NCBI RefSeq assembly: GCF_014645135.1
Contig: NZ_BMLH01000004.1
Coordinates: 186,001 to 250,000 of the forward strand
Direction: 5' to 3'
Length of the DNA stretch: 64,000 nt
From: Rheinheimera tangshanensis
GTDB lineage: Bacteria; Pseudomonadota; Gammaproteobacteria; Enterobacterales; Alteromonadaceae
This document shows positions 1-8,946 of this stretch, one piece after another. The notes below the pieces were generated by a model. The model saw only the letters and a program-made list of their open reading frames with translations. It searched no databases and had not been told where the DNA came from. The number at the start of each line of letters is the position of its first letter. The first letter of the stretch is position 1. Made by a program: the position numbers and the translations under genes.

Positions 1-1515
1 GCTGTAGATGTGGTGGAGAAAAACGACCATATTCAGCTCGATTTTCATGACACAAAAATTAGTGATGAGTTGTTGTACCAACTGGACGTACTGGATTTTG
101 CAACTGTGGTCAAAGGCATTGAAACCTTCCGTGAAGGCAACAAAGCCAGATTAGTGATTGAAACTCTTGATGCTTTTACTTACAGCTACCAGCAAGTCGA
201 CGAGGTGTTTCATCTTATCGTGCAGAAAAAATCGGCTGAACAAAGTAAATCAGTGGCAGCTGGCCAGTATGTAGGTCGAGCTATTTCTTTGAATTTTCAG
301 GATATTCCGGTTCGCACTGTGCTGCAGATTATTGCGGATTACAATGGCTTTAATCTGGTCACCAGCGACTCAGTCACTGGCAATATCACCTTACGGCTGG
401 ACGGCACGCCCTGGGATCAAGCACTGGATATAGTACTAAAAGTGCGTGGGCTGGATAAACGCATGGATGGCAATATTCTGATGATAGCGCCGTCGGACGA
501 GCTGGCTGCACGCGAAGCCAAAGAGCTACAGGCTCAACAGCAGGTTGAGCAATTAGAGCCTCTGATGTCAGAATTTCTAGCTATTAACTACGCCAAAGCG
601 GCAGATATAGCAGCATTGTTAAATAACAAAGAAGCGACTTTATTGTCGGCCCGAGGCAATGTAGCAGTGGACGACAGAACTAATACTTTATTGGTGAAAG
701 ATACGGCGACCACTATCGAAAATCTGCGACGTTTATTGCGCCGGCTCGATGTACCTGTGAAACAGGTGCTGATTGAATCCCGTATGGTGACAGTCAAAGA
801 CAATGTAAGGGACGAAATTGGCTTACGCTGGGGCTTTAGCGATCAGCAAAATGATAAGGCCTGGTCCGGCACAGCGCCGGGCGCGAATAATCTGGCGGGG
901 GGCACTGTGCCAGCGTTAAACGACAGATGGAATGTCAACTTACCTGTGGCGAATCCCGCTGGCAGTATCGCCTTTCATGTCACAAAGTTTGCTGATGGCA
1001 CTTTGCTGGACCTGGAACTCTCCGCTTTGGAGCAGGAGAACAAAGGCGAAATTATTGCCAGCCCACGTATTACCACGGCGAATCAGAAAAAAGCCCGGAT
1101 CGAGCAGGGTACTGAAATTCCTTATCTGGAAGCATCCAGCAGTGGCGCTACCACAGTCACCTTTAAAAAGGCGGTCTTAAGTCTGGAAGTGACACCTCAA
1201 ATTACACCGGACAATAAAATTATTCTGGATTTAGAAATCACTCAGGATACCCGCGGTGAAACTGTGTCGACAGGCAATGGCCCGGCTCAGGCCATAGACA
1301 CTCAGCGTATTCAAACTCAGGTTTTGGTTGATAATGGGGCTACAGTGGTCCTGGGTGGCATTTATCAACAGCAGATGACCAATACCACCTCAAAGGTGCC
1401 GGTTTTGGGTGACATTCCCTATGTAGGAAATTTATTTAAACGTCGTAATGACTTTAATGAAAAAACCGAATTACTGATTTTTGTTACCCCAAAAATTCTG
1501 ACTGAAAGTTTATAA
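1..1515 (+). CDS. pilQ: Type IV pilus secretin PilQ, 3' part (truncated at left window edge)
   Basis: This is the outer-membrane secretin ring through which type IV pili pass. The reading frame is open from the first base, so the real start lies upstream of the window. A GTG at 10 is an internal codon, not the start. Visible parts are an N0/STN-like secretin segment (bases about 280-490, with LNFQDIPVRTVLQIIADYNG), an N1-type domain (about 560-770) and the secretin core (about 770-1500), ending in the typical VPVLGDIPYVGNLFKRR and a TELLIFVTPKIL beta-strand. It precedes aroK-aroB-damX-dam, as pilQ/hofQ does in many gammaproteobacteria. The missing N-terminus would carry the signal peptide and AMIN domains. 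Confidence 0.95.
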   Translation, partial: AVDVVEKNDHIQLDFHDTKISDELLYQLDVLDFATVVKGIETFREGNKARLVIETLDAFTYSYQQVDEVFHLIVQKKSAEQSKSVAAGQYVGRAISLNFQDIPVRTVLQIIADYNGFNLVTSDSVTGNITLRLDGTPWDQALDIVLKVRGLDKRMDGNILMIAPSDELAAREAKELQAQQQVEQLEPLMSEFLAINYAKAADIAALLNNKEATLLSARGNVAVDDRTNTLLVKDTATTIENLRRLLRRLDVPVKQVLIESRMVTVKDNVRDEIGLRWGFSDQQNDKAWSGTAPGANNLAGGTVPALNDRWNVNLPVANPAGSIAFHVTKFADGTLLDLELSALEQENKGEIIASPRITTANQKKARIEQGTEIPYLEASSSGATTVTFKKAVLSLEVTPQITPDNKIILDLEITQDTRGETVSTGNGPAQAIDTQRIQTQVLVDNGATVVLGGIYQQQMTNTTSKVPVLGDIPYVGNLFKRRNDFNEKTELLIFVTPKILTESL

Positions 1516-1531
1516 AAGGTACCAACCTAAG

Positions 1532-1555
1532 GCCGGAGCTGACGCTGGCTCCGGC
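1532..1555. terminator. Hairpin between pilQ and aroK
   Basis: An 8-bp perfect stem GCCGGAGC / GCTCCGGC with an 8-base loop lies 16 bp after the pilQ stop. No T-run follows, so it is a weak intrinsic terminator candidate or an mRNA-end stabiliser rather than a full terminator. Confidence 0.4.
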
Positions 1556-1673
1556 AGAAAATTAGCTTGCCAAGCCAAGCTGATTGCTGACATAATTCAC
1601 CGCTTCAAATTTTCGTGGGAGCTTTCGGGTCCTGAAATTAACCTTCTAAGTTAGCGCAGCAGCATTACGAACT

Positions 1674-2192
1674 ATGGCAGAAAAACGCAATATCTTCCTG
1701 GTAGGCCCAATGGGTGCAGGCAAAAGTACAATTGGCCGTCATTTAGCAGACATGCTTCATCTCGAATTCTACGACTCAGATCAGGAAATTGAACGCCGCA
1801 CTGGTGCAGATATAGCCTGGGTATTTGATCTGGAAGGCGAAGAGGGATTCCGTGTTCGCGAAGAGAACGTGATCTCGGACTTAACAGAATTACAAGGCAT
1901 AGTACTGGCGACTGGTGGTGGCTCAGTGCTGAGCAAAGAAACCCGCAACCGTTTATCCGCGCGTGGCATAGTGGTTTATTTAGAAACCCCTATAGAGAAA
2001 CAAGTGGCCCGTACTCAACGTGACAAAAGACGTCCGTTGTTACAAACCGAAGAAGCACCAAAAGAGGTGCTGGAACGTCTGGCGGCTGAGCGTAATCCTC
2101 TGTATGAAGAGATCGCTGACTTTACCGTACGTACAGATGAGCAAAGTGCCCGTTCAGTGGCGAATCAAATCGTTGAACAACTTGGTTTCTAG
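1674..2192 (+). CDS. aroK: Shikimate kinase I
   Basis: Cytosolic enzyme that phosphorylates shikimate with ATP in aromatic amino acid synthesis. The 172 aa match the family length. The Walker A motif GPMGAGKST spans residues 11-19. A DSD pair near residues 34-36 binds Mg/substrate, the shikimate-binding GFRVRE segment lies at 59-64, and the GGG motif is at 81-83. The C-terminal lid RDKRRPLL is present. ATG start at 1674. It is followed 38 bp later by aroB, the usual aroKB order. Confidence 0.97.
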   Translation: MAEKRNIFLVGPMGAGKSTIGRHLADMLHLEFYDSDQEIERRTGADIAWVFDLEGEEGFRVREENVISDLTELQGIVLATGGGSVLSKETRNRLSARGIVVYLETPIEKQVARTQRDKRRPLLQTEEAPKEVLERLAAERNPLYEEIADFTVRTDEQSARSVANQIVEQLGF

Positions 2193-2230
2193 TTTGAGAT
2201 AACTTTTCAGGGATATAAGGAGAGCTGTTG

Positions 2231-3298
2231 ATGCAAAAAGTTGCAGTACAACTTGGAGAGCGCAGCTACCCTATCCTGATTAGCCCCCAGTTATTTAATC
2301 AGTCTCTGACGGAGTTTTTACCTAAATCCCGTCAGGTGGTGATTATTTCTAATCCAGTGGTTGCAGGGCTGTATTTGCCTGCTGTCACTGCATTATTTCC
2401 TGATTCAACAGTTCACTCCTTTATTTTACCTGACGGCGAAGCCTACAAAACTCTTCACTCTTTTGAGCAGGTGATGTCCTTTTTACTTGAGCACAAAGTC
2501 AACCGCGATGTGTTACTCGTGGCTTTGGGTGGCGGCGTCATTGGGGACCTGACAGGTTTTGTCGCGGCTTGTTATCAGCGTGGTGTACGCTTTATTCAAA
2601 TTCCTACCACTTTGTTGTCTCAGGTGGATTCTTCAGTGGGTGGGAAAACAGCGGTCAATCATCCGCTGGGGAAAAACATGATAGGGGCTTTCAAGCAACC
2701 TGATCTGGTGCTGATTAACACCTCTGTTTTAAGCTCTTTACCTGCCTCTGAATTTGCTGCCGGTATGGCGGAAGTGATCAAGTATGCGCTGATCAGCGAC
2801 CTGGCATTTTTCAATTGGCTGGAGCAAAATCAACAGGCTATCCGTGAGCTGCAACCTGCTGTTTTAGGTGAAATGATCCAGCATTGTTGCCAGATGAAAG
2901 CCGACATTGTCAGCCGGGATGAAACTGAGCAGGGCGAACGGGCCTTATTAAATTTAGGCCATACCTTTGGCCATGCGATTGAAGCCTTTTTAGGTTACGG
3001 TCAATGGTTACACGGCGAGGCTGTGGCTGTGGGTATGGTGATGGCGTCACAACTTGCAGTAAGTCGTGGTGCTCTGAACCATGAAGAATTACAACGTATA
3101 ATGGGTTTATTGTCTGCTTTTGATTTGCCTGTGGCGCCTCCGGCACAAATGAGCATTGCAGACTTTATGCCCTATATGAAAACAGATAAAAAAGTACAGG
3201 CTGGCAAAATGCGCTTTATTGTTCCTACGGCTCTGGGACAAAGTGCAATAGTCGATGATGTGACCGAACAAGAATTAATGGCTCTCTTCAGTATATGA
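2231..3298 (+). CDS. aroB: 3-dehydroquinate synthase
   Basis: NAD-dependent cyclisation of DAHP to 3-dehydroquinate, step 2 of the shikimate pathway. The 355 aa show the family blocks: the LPDGEAYKT nucleotide-binding region, ALGGGVIGDLTGFVAACYQRG, PTTLLSQVDSSVGGKTAVNH, and metal ligands in NLGHTFGHAIE and HGEAVAVGM. A TTG at 2228 is one codon upstream, but the AAGGAG at 2217-2222 is ideally spaced (8 bp) from the ATG at 2231, so ATG is preferred. The stop overlaps the damX start (ATGA), which suggests translational coupling. Confidence 0.97.
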   Translation: MQKVAVQLGERSYPILISPQLFNQSLTEFLPKSRQVVIISNPVVAGLYLPAVTALFPDSTVHSFILPDGEAYKTLHSFEQVMSFLLEHKVNRDVLLVALGGGVIGDLTGFVAACYQRGVRFIQIPTTLLSQVDSSVGGKTAVNHPLGKNMIGAFKQPDLVLINTSVLSSLPASEFAAGMAEVIKYALISDLAFFNWLEQNQQAIRELQPAVLGEMIQHCCQMKADIVSRDETEQGERALLNLGHTFGHAIEAFLGYGQWLHGEAVAVGMVMASQLAVSRGALNHEELQRIMGLLSAFDLPVAPPAQMSIADFMPYMKTDKKVQAGKMRFIVPTALGQSAIVDDVTEQELMALFSI

Positions 3299-5109
3299 GT
3301 AAACAAGCTCTGCAACAGCGTTTAACCCAGTATTCAGGCCTTTTAGCCTCCCAGCGACAGTTATTGCAACGCCTGTTGTTGCAGCTGGAGTTTAATCAGC
3401 CGGACCGTCTGCAATTGGTGGGGTCCAGTGGCAGCGGGAAGTCTACTTTGATCCTGACCTTAGCTGAAATTTGTTCAGAGCAGTTTAATGTGGCCTTATT
3501 GCAGGCTGATGCCAGTCTGGCGCCCGTCGATGTATTAAAAGTGATGCAACAGCAATGGATTGGTGCAGTCGCTACGCCGCGGACTTTGTCTGAGTTTGTG
3601 GCGCAATTTAACAAAGCTGAACAGTACCTGCTGCTGATTGACGATGCCGACCAACTAAGTGAAGCCAGTTGGAAACTGATCCAACAGCTGCCAGTCAGTG
3701 TTTTTGTCAGCTGTTTAAAGGCAAAAACTGATATTCGTCTGGCCATGAATATCCCTGCCTTTACTGAAGCAGAAGCGGCAGAGCTACTCGAGCCCTATAA
3801 TTTGGTAGGTCGTGAACAACGCGAACGCATTGAAGACTGTGCTGGTGACTTGCATTTGTTGTTGCATGGATTGAATGCGACTCCTCCCCGTAAAGTTGCT
3901 CCTGCTCCTAAGCCAAAAGCTGAACCTGCCGTTTCACCTTTGGCCTTTTCTGCGCGTGAAGAGAGCAATGCCCCTGTTTTTGTCGCCAGTGCGGCAGACA
4001 ACAGCTTTGAATTCGATGTCAAAGACAATCCTTTAGGTTTGCGAGCGACAGACAGTGCTGATGATCAGCCGTCATTCTCTATAGAAACTGAACGGCGTAC
4101 AGACTACAGCAGTCGAACAGTGCAGCAACAAACATCTGCCAAACAGGCTTCGGGCCAGTTTTTTTCGCCTTTTTTAGTGCTGAGCATTGGTTTTGGTTTA
4201 ATAGCTGCGGTCGTGATGTTCTGGTTATGGACTGAACAGCAATTCCGTCAACCTATCGCTGATGATATGGTGCCTTATTACCCTTCTTCCACAGAGACAA
4301 GCGCTGCAGCTCGTTTACAGCAAGACCGTCAGTTCGAACCTACAGTCGAAATTAAACAAGAATTGCCGGCTGATGTGACATCGACAGCTCGTCCAAATGC
4401 AACCGGGAGCACTAAAGCAGACACTGATGCAGACGATCAGGGGATGCCACAAATGGCTATGGGGAAAACCTCCGATGCGGCCAGTATGACAGTGCAGCAG
4501 GAAGTGGATAAAGATGAAAATGGTCTGCCGCAGAAACAGATTGTCTCTACTATGACTATTGAATCTGAACCTATGCGCGAGCAGCCAGTGATCCCTGCGT
4601 TGCCTGCAGCTGGTGAAGAAACAGTGGTTACTGAACCAGAACCTCAGGCAGCGGCGACTCCTGCACAGCAACAAGCGGCAGATGTGGTGACTGAGCAGAA
4701 TGATCTGGTCGCAGAAATGGCAGCCGATGCAGCTGAAACTGTTCCGGAGCCTGAACCTACTCCTGCTCCTGCAGTGACAGATACTCAAGCCTCTGATAGC
4801 TCTGCTGCTCATGATGCTACTGTGTTGCTAGGAATGTTACCCGATACTGTAGCGATACAGCTAGGTGTGTTCTCACAGGAAGCTGCGGCTAAAAAGTTTT
4901 TACAAAAGTATTCCAGTTTAAACTTACAGCTTTATAAGCGACAGCAACAAGGTAAAACGCAGTTTGTGGTGGTGTCTGCCTCTTATGTCAATGGTGGCGC
5001 TGCCCGTCAACAAGTGAAGTCTTTGCCAGAGGAATTACGGCAACAAACGCCTTTTGTGAAGCCATTAAGCGACATTCAGCGTGAGATCCGCTCAGCTAAT
5101 GCGAACTAA
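3295..5109 (+). CDS. damX: DamX: AAA-type ATPase with SPOR domain
   Basis: Inner-membrane cell-division protein whose C-terminal SPOR domain binds septal, denuded peptidoglycan. The N-terminal cytoplasmic ATPase region has the Walker A motif GSSGSGKST (residues 43-51) and a Walker B-like LLLIDDADQ. One transmembrane segment lies near 289-312. A long Pro/Ala/Glu/Thr/Gln-rich periplasmic linker (about 313-515) leads to a SPOR domain near 518-590 (VAIQLGVFSQEAAAKKFLQK). At 604 aa it is longer than the roughly 430 aa of E. coli DamX, mainly in the linker. The ATG overlaps the aroB stop by 4 nt. dam follows. Confidence 0.92.
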   Translation: MSKQALQQRLTQYSGLLASQRQLLQRLLLQLEFNQPDRLQLVGSSGSGKSTLILTLAEICSEQFNVALLQADASLAPVDVLKVMQQQWIGAVATPRTLSEFVAQFNKAEQYLLLIDDADQLSEASWKLIQQLPVSVFVSCLKAKTDIRLAMNIPAFTEAEAAELLEPYNLVGREQRERIEDCAGDLHLLLHGLNATPPRKVAPAPKPKAEPAVSPLAFSAREESNAPVFVASAADNSFEFDVKDNPLGLRATDSADDQPSFSIETERRTDYSSRTVQQQTSAKQASGQFFSPFLVLSIGFGLIAAVVMFWLWTEQQFRQPIADDMVPYYPSSTETSAAARLQQDRQFEPTVEIKQELPADVTSTARPNATGSTKADTDADDQGMPQMAMGKTSDAASMTVQQEVDKDENGLPQKQIVSTMTIESEPMREQPVIPALPAAGEETVVTEPEPQAAATPAQQQAADVVTEQNDLVAEMAADAAETVPEPEPTPAPAVTDTQASDSSAAHDATVLLGMLPDTVAIQLGVFSQEAAAKKFLQKYSSLNLQLYKRQQQGKTQFVVVSASYVNGGAARQQVKSLPEELRQQTPFVKPLSDIQREIRSANAN

Positions 5110-5145
5110 TCTGATGCAGTTGGAAAGCGCCCAGGTGGCTTGCTT

Positions 5146-6045
5146 ATGCTAAAAAAATCCAGAGCTTTCCTGAAATGGGCTGGTGGTAAATATAATTTAG
5201 TCGATGCGATATCTCAGCAGCTGCCCAAAGCCCCTTTACTGGTAGAGCCTTTTGTTGGTGCTGGTTCGGTGTTTTTAAATACCGATTATTCATCCTATCT
5301 GCTGAATGATATCAATGCAGATCTGATTAATCTCTATCAGTTGTTGCAAACTAAACCTGCTGATTTTATTACCGATGCTCAAACTTTATTTGTACAAAGC
5401 AGCAATGAAAAAAGCAGCTATCTTGCATTGCGGGAAGAGTTTAATCAAAGTTCAGACAGCTATCAGCGTTCCTTATTATTTTTGTATTTAAATCGCCATG
5501 GCTATAACGGTTTGTGCCGTTACAATAGCAGCGGTAAATTTAATGTACCTTTTGGCAGCTATAAAAAACCGTACTTTCCTGAAGCCGAGTTATGGTTTTT
5601 TGCAGAAAAGGCGCAAAAAGCTAAGTTTGTCTGTATGGATTACCACGCACTGATGCAACAAATTGATTCGCCTGCTGTGGTGTATTGTGATCCACCTTAT
5701 GTGCCCTTGAGCCGCACTGCGAGTTTTACTTCGTACGCTAAAAATAGCTTTGATTTAGATGATCAGGCTGAACTGGCTAATCTGGCGGAAACATGCCAAA
5801 GCCGTGGTGTCAGTGTGGTGATCAGTAATCACGATACCACCTTAACCCGCAAGTTGTATGAAAAGGCGAAGTTAACTTCGATTCAGGTTGGGCGTTCAAT
5901 TAGCCAAAAAGGTGCAAGTCGTGGCAAGGTCGCTGAGCTTTTTGCACTTTATGCAACTGCGACTCAGCCCGCTACAACCCAACTGACCAGCACTAACAGC
6001 AGTGCAACAAAGACAACGACAGCGAAAATCCCTGCCACTAAATAA
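5146..6045 (+). CDS. dam: DNA adenine methylase (GATC), Dam
   Basis: Methylates adenine in GATC, with roles in mismatch repair, replication timing and gene regulation. D12-class N6-adenine methyltransferase: SAM-binding KWAGGKYNLV near 10-19, PFVGAGSVF, catalytic DPPY at 182-185, and the DNA-recognition hairpin region NRHGYNGLCRYN. An in-frame TTG lies at 5140, but AGGTGG at 5133-5138 sits 7 bp before ATG 5146, giving 299 aa. The last 30 or so residues (after ELFALYA) are a Thr/Ala/Ser-rich tail absent from E. coli Dam. This tail lies antisense to the convergent DUF2970 gene (82-nt overlap). Confidence 0.95.
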   Translation: MLKKSRAFLKWAGGKYNLVDAISQQLPKAPLLVEPFVGAGSVFLNTDYSSYLLNDINADLINLYQLLQTKPADFITDAQTLFVQSSNEKSSYLALREEFNQSSDSYQRSLLFLYLNRHGYNGLCRYNSSGKFNVPFGSYKKPYFPEAELWFFAEKAQKAKFVCMDYHALMQQIDSPAVVYCDPPYVPLSRTASFTSYAKNSFDLDDQAELANLAETCQSRGVSVVISNHDTTLTRKLYEKAKLTSIQVGRSISQKGASRGKVAELFALYATATQPATTQLTSTNSSATKTTTAKIPATK

Positions 6046-6158
6046 GGCCAAATGGTCGTTGTTTGAAAGTCTTGTTGACGTTGTTGTTCAGATTGAACTC
6101 CAACAAAAGCTCCGAAAACAGCTTTGAGTACTTGCTTAAAGCCAGGGGCTTTTGCCAT
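5964..6158 (-). CDS. DUF2970-family small membrane protein
   Basis: 64 aa; I recognise the DUF2970 pattern: FKQVLKAVFGAFVGVQS, then a polar QQRQQDF stretch, then WPYLVAGIFAVVVFVALLL forming one C-terminal transmembrane helix. Its function is unknown; members are single-pass inner-membrane proteins. AGAGG lies 7 bp before the ATG. The start is 2 bp after the stop of the upstream minus-strand gene, so the two form an operon. The last 82 nt, coding most of the membrane helix, overlap the end of dam on the other strand. Confidence 0.8.
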   Translation of the reverse strand: MAKAPGFKQVLKAVFGAFVGVQSEQQRQQDFQTTTIWPYLVAGIFAVVVFVALLLVLVSWVVAG

Positions 6159-6160
6159 GT

Positions 6161-6427
6161 TTAACCTCTGCGGTCAAAACGATTGAGTAACTCGAGTAAA
6201 TCAACAAAATGGAATTGGGTGGAACGGCTATTGCCTTGTAACCAACTGAACCAGCTTTGCTGAGAAGGTTTACACAAGGAGCTGATCGCCAGAGGTTTCG
6301 CAGGATCGGCCTGAACTGCAGCCTGACATAATTCGTTAGAGGACGCTGTGTGCTGATGAGCAATAAAACCAAGACACAAACTAATGACCACTACGGGCAC
6401 TATTTTGCGATTTGCTAGTTGCTTCAT
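6161..6427 (-). CDS. Small exported/anchored protein of unknown function
   Basis: 88 aa from ATG 6427, with TGAGG 6 bp upstream; a longer open frame to 6469 lacks a ribosome site. The N-terminus (KQLANRK then IVPVVVISLCLGFIA) is a signal peptide or membrane anchor, and the rest is a short periplasmic stretch with two Cys (NELCQAAV and SSLCKPS) that could form a disulfide. I do not recognise the family. It is directly upstream of, and nearly abutting, the DUF2970 gene, so co-transcription is likely. Confidence 0.6.
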   Translation of the reverse strand: MKQLANRKIVPVVVISLCLGFIAHQHTASSNELCQAAVQADPAKPLAISSLCKPSQQSWFSWLQGNSRSTQFHFVDLLELLNRFDRRG

Positions 6428-6556
6428 GCGAACCTCAACTGGTTGAATTATGTGCTGGATGATACTCAAGTTCAGAACAAGTTACAAGTTTATAACTTAA
6501 TCTGCCAGTGACAAAAGTCACTTTATGTTGATTGGCATGTTGGCCTAGCGGAAAGG

Positions 6557-6587
6557 TCAAAAGGGACAAAGCCAAAGGCTTTATCCC
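6557..6587 (-). terminator. Intrinsic terminator of the TorF-like porin gene
   Basis: On the minus strand, an 11-bp stem with one mismatch (GGGATAAAGCC pairing with GGCTTTGTCCC, loop of 3) is followed by TTTTGACC. It lies 9 bp beyond the porin stop codon. Confidence 0.65.
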
Positions 6588-6595
6588 TGCAAGGA

Positions 6596-7348
6596 TCAGA
6601 AGGTTTTACTTAAAGTCAGTACAGTACGGCCATCACACAGATTACATTCTGCAGAACCATCTATGTCTGTGTCTGCATATTTCAGTGATACACCAGCACC
6701 TAATACTTCGGTGCTAAAACCGATACTCCAGTCGATATAGGTGTCGCTATCAACAGGACCCGCAGCTAAAAAGGTTTCAAACTCAGCTTCGTCTTCAAAA
6801 GCGTTGTAGCCAAAGTGTAAATCCAAGGCAATGTTTTCTACCAGACTGTATTTGTAGTCGGCGGACAAGTAGTAATAGTCATCGACACCAGTGCCAAAAT
6901 AATCGGGGGAATAGGCGACACCTAAAGTCCAGCTGTCATAAAAGAACTTGGCATAACCTTCGTAGAAATTAAATTCGTCAACAGCGTTGTCACCTTTTGG
7001 ATAACGGTATTGCATCACACCAACGTCAACATTCCAGCTGTCATTTAAGGCGCCAGTCCAGCCCGCTAAAATATCCAGCTCCATACTGCCTTCACCGAAC
7101 TTGATATTTGAACCCCAGGTTGACAAATAAAAGCCTGATTCACCGCTTAATGTAAAACCACCCTGTACAGCCGGGCCTTCATCTGTCTGAGAGATACCAC
7201 GGAATAAATAATCGGAGGTTAAGGCGACGTTGCCCGTCAGGCTGGCCGCACTTACACCGAAACTGCTGCCTGCAATACATAATGCGATGAGGCTACGGCG
7301 AATTGTTTTACTTGTTGCTTTTGATCCCAGTGTTACTTTTTTTGTCAT
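6596..7348 (-). CDS. TorF-family putative porin
   Basis: 250 aa outer-membrane protein of the TIGR02001/Gcw_chp type, an uncharacterised porin-like family. The signal peptide is cleaved after SSFGVSAA (about residue 35; the n-region is long and basic). SLTGNVALTSDYLFRGISQT is the family's hallmark opening. Repeated amphipathic strands follow, ending in LTLSKTF with a C-terminal Phe as in beta-barrel proteins. AAGGG lies upstream of the ATG. With the two small minus-strand genes, it is inserted between dam and rpe, which are otherwise near neighbours in related genomes. Confidence 0.82.
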   Translation of the reverse strand: MTKKVTLGSKATSKTIRRSLIALCIAGSSFGVSAASLTGNVALTSDYLFRGISQTDEGPAVQGGFTLSGESGFYLSTWGSNIKFGEGSMELDILAGWTGALNDSWNVDVGVMQYRYPKGDNAVDEFNFYEGYAKFFYDSWTLGVAYSPDYFGTGVDDYYYLSADYKYSLVENIALDLHFGYNAFEDEAEFETFLAAGPVDSDTYIDWSIGFSTEVLGAGVSLKYADTDIDGSAECNLCDGRTVLTLSKTF

Positions 7349-7588
7349 TTTATTTGCCCTTATCTATGAGTTCCCGTCAATACAGTCCATTTTTTGTGCC
7401 ATTGCAGTATTCTTAATAAAATCAGATGGATAGATATTTTTTTTTACAAGGTTGTATTATTTATGTGCAAAGTTGGTGCGTTGTTGCCTGTTTGTTGTGC
7501 ATAAGGTGCTGGCAACAAAGATGATTTTTCCTGAGCGATTCAGTAAAGTCTGGGTTTTGCTTTCTCACACTAGTTTTTTGGAGATCAG

Positions 7589-8263
7589 ATGCGTCAACCG
7601 AATTGGATTGCTCCGTCAATTTTATCCGCAGATTTTGCCCGTCTGGGCGAAGATGTTAGTCGCGTTTTAACAGCTGGGGCGGACGTTGTGCATTTTGATG
7701 TGATGGATAATCACTATGTGCCGAACTTAACTTTTGGCCCAATGATTTGCAGCGCTTTGCGAAACTATGGCATCACCGCGCCTGTAGATGTGCATCTGAT
7801 GGTTGAGAATGTCGATAGTCTGGTGCCCGCTTTTGCGGCAGCAGGCGCTTCTATTATTAGTTTTCATCCGGAGGCGTCGAAGCATGTTGACCGCACTTTG
7901 CAATTGATCCGCCAGCAGGGCTGTAAAGCAGGTTTGGTGTTTAATCCGGCGACACCGCTCACATACTTAGACTATGTGCTGGATAAAGTGGACTTAGTGC
8001 TGTTGATGTCGGTCAACCCTGGGTTTGGCGGTCAGTCTTTTATTCCCGCGACCTTAAAAAAACTGCAACAAGCCCGTCAGATCATCGATCAGAGTGGTTT
8101 ACCCATCCGGCTGGAAATTGATGGTGGTGTGAAGGTAGAAAATATTCGCGAGATAGCAGAAGCAGGTGCTGATACTTTTGTGGCAGGTTCTGCTATTTTC
8201 AGCCAGAGCGATTATCAACACGTAATTGATCAGATGAGAGCTGAACTGGCTGGAGTGAACTAG
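7589..8263 (+). CDS. rpe: Ribulose-phosphate 3-epimerase
   Basis: Interconverts ribulose-5-phosphate and xylulose-5-phosphate in the pentose phosphate pathway. The 224 aa TIM barrel has [16 protein letters not shown], metal/catalytic [37 protein letters not shown] and [13 protein letters not shown] lies close before the ATG. Its stop overlaps the gph GTG start by one base (TAGTG), the usual rpe-gph-trpS operon layout. The 240-bp upstream gap holds an 8-bp inverted repeat (TTGTTGCC at 7481, GGCAACAA at 7511) in the likely 5' leader. Confidence 0.97.
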   Translation: MRQPNWIAPSILSADFARLGEDVSRVLTAGADVVHFDVMDNHYVPNLTFGPMICSALRNYGITAPVDVHLMVENVDSLVPAFAAAGASIISFHPEASKHVDRTLQLIRQQGCKAGLVFNPATPLTYLDYVLDKVDLVLLMSVNPGFGGQSFIPATLKKLQQARQIIDQSGLPIRLEIDGGVKVENIREIAEAGADTFVAGSAIFSQSDYQHVIDQMRAELAGVN

Positions 8264-8946
8264 TGCAGCCTTTTCAGTTATTAGCTTTTGATTTAGATGG
8301 CACTTTGGTCGACAGTGCCCCCGATATTTTACCTGCCTTAAATCAGATGATGGCTAGGCTTGGCAAAGCGCAGGTCAGTCTGATGCAGGTTCAGCATTGG
8401 CTTGGCAACGGCATGGCGATGCTGATTAAAAGAGCATTAACAGGCGAGCTTTATCCCAGCCGATACGATGCCAGAGAGTTTGAACAGGCTCAGCAGTTAT
8501 TTATCGGTTTTTATCGACAAAGCAATGGTTCAGCGACCCGCCTGTTTGATCAGGTTCCGCAAGTGTTGGCCCGGTTAAGTCAGCATTATCCTCTGGCTGT
8601 CGTGACTAATAAACCGCGGCAATTCACCGAACCTTTATTGCAGCATTTGAACATAGCGCATCTGTTTCAGGCAGTCTGGTGTGCGGACGATGTCGCTCGC
8701 GCTAAACCAGAACCCGATATGCTGTTGGCTCTGGCCAGACAACAGGAGCTTTTACCCGCGGATATTTTGCTGGTAGGGGATTCAGAAAACGATATATTTG
8801 CGGCCCGTGCTGCTGGTATGCCTGTTATTGCGCTGAGCTACGGGTATAATCACGGCCAATCCATTGCGCATAGTAAGCCGGATCTGGTGTTGGAAAGTTT
8901 TTCTCAGCTACCGGATGCCATCTCTAGTTTAGAACAGGAAAGATAG
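8263..8946 (+). CDS. gph: Phosphoglycolate phosphatase
   Basis: HAD-superfamily hydrolase that removes phosphate from 2-phosphoglycolate, for example from oxidative DNA damage. 227 aa. Motif I is FDLDGTLVDSAPDI (nucleophile Asp near residue 9), motif II is VVTNKPRQF, motif III is the Lys in AKPEPDML, and motif IV is VGDSENDIFAARAAG. The start is GTG, overlapping the rpe stop. trpS follows with no gap. Confidence 0.94.
   Translation: MQPFQLLAFDLDGTLVDSAPDILPALNQMMARLGKAQVSLMQVQHWLGNGMAMLIKRALTGELYPSRYDAREFEQAQQLFIGFYRQSNGSATRLFDQVPQVLARLSQHYPLAVVTNKPRQFTEPLLQHLNIAHLFQAVWCADDVARAKPEPDMLLALARQQELLPADILLVGDSENDIFAARAAGMPVIALSYGYNHGQSIAHSKPDLVLESFSQLPDAISSLEQER

Noticed and set aside
4315-4812. 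Minus-strand 165-aa open frame inside damX
   Set aside because: Shadow of the low-complexity damX linker; Cys/His/Phe/Arg-rich with no recognisable domain.
6046-6090. Apparent repeat-like words after the dam stop (GTCGTTGTTTGAAAGTC, TTGTTGACG)
   Set aside because: Superficial likeness to the dispersed repeat; the bases code the DUF2970 protein on the other strand and the diagnostic GCAGC and hairpin are absent.
7452-7670. Plus-strand 72-aa open frame before rpe
   Set aside because: Overlaps the start of rpe out of frame, with no SD and no protein-like features.
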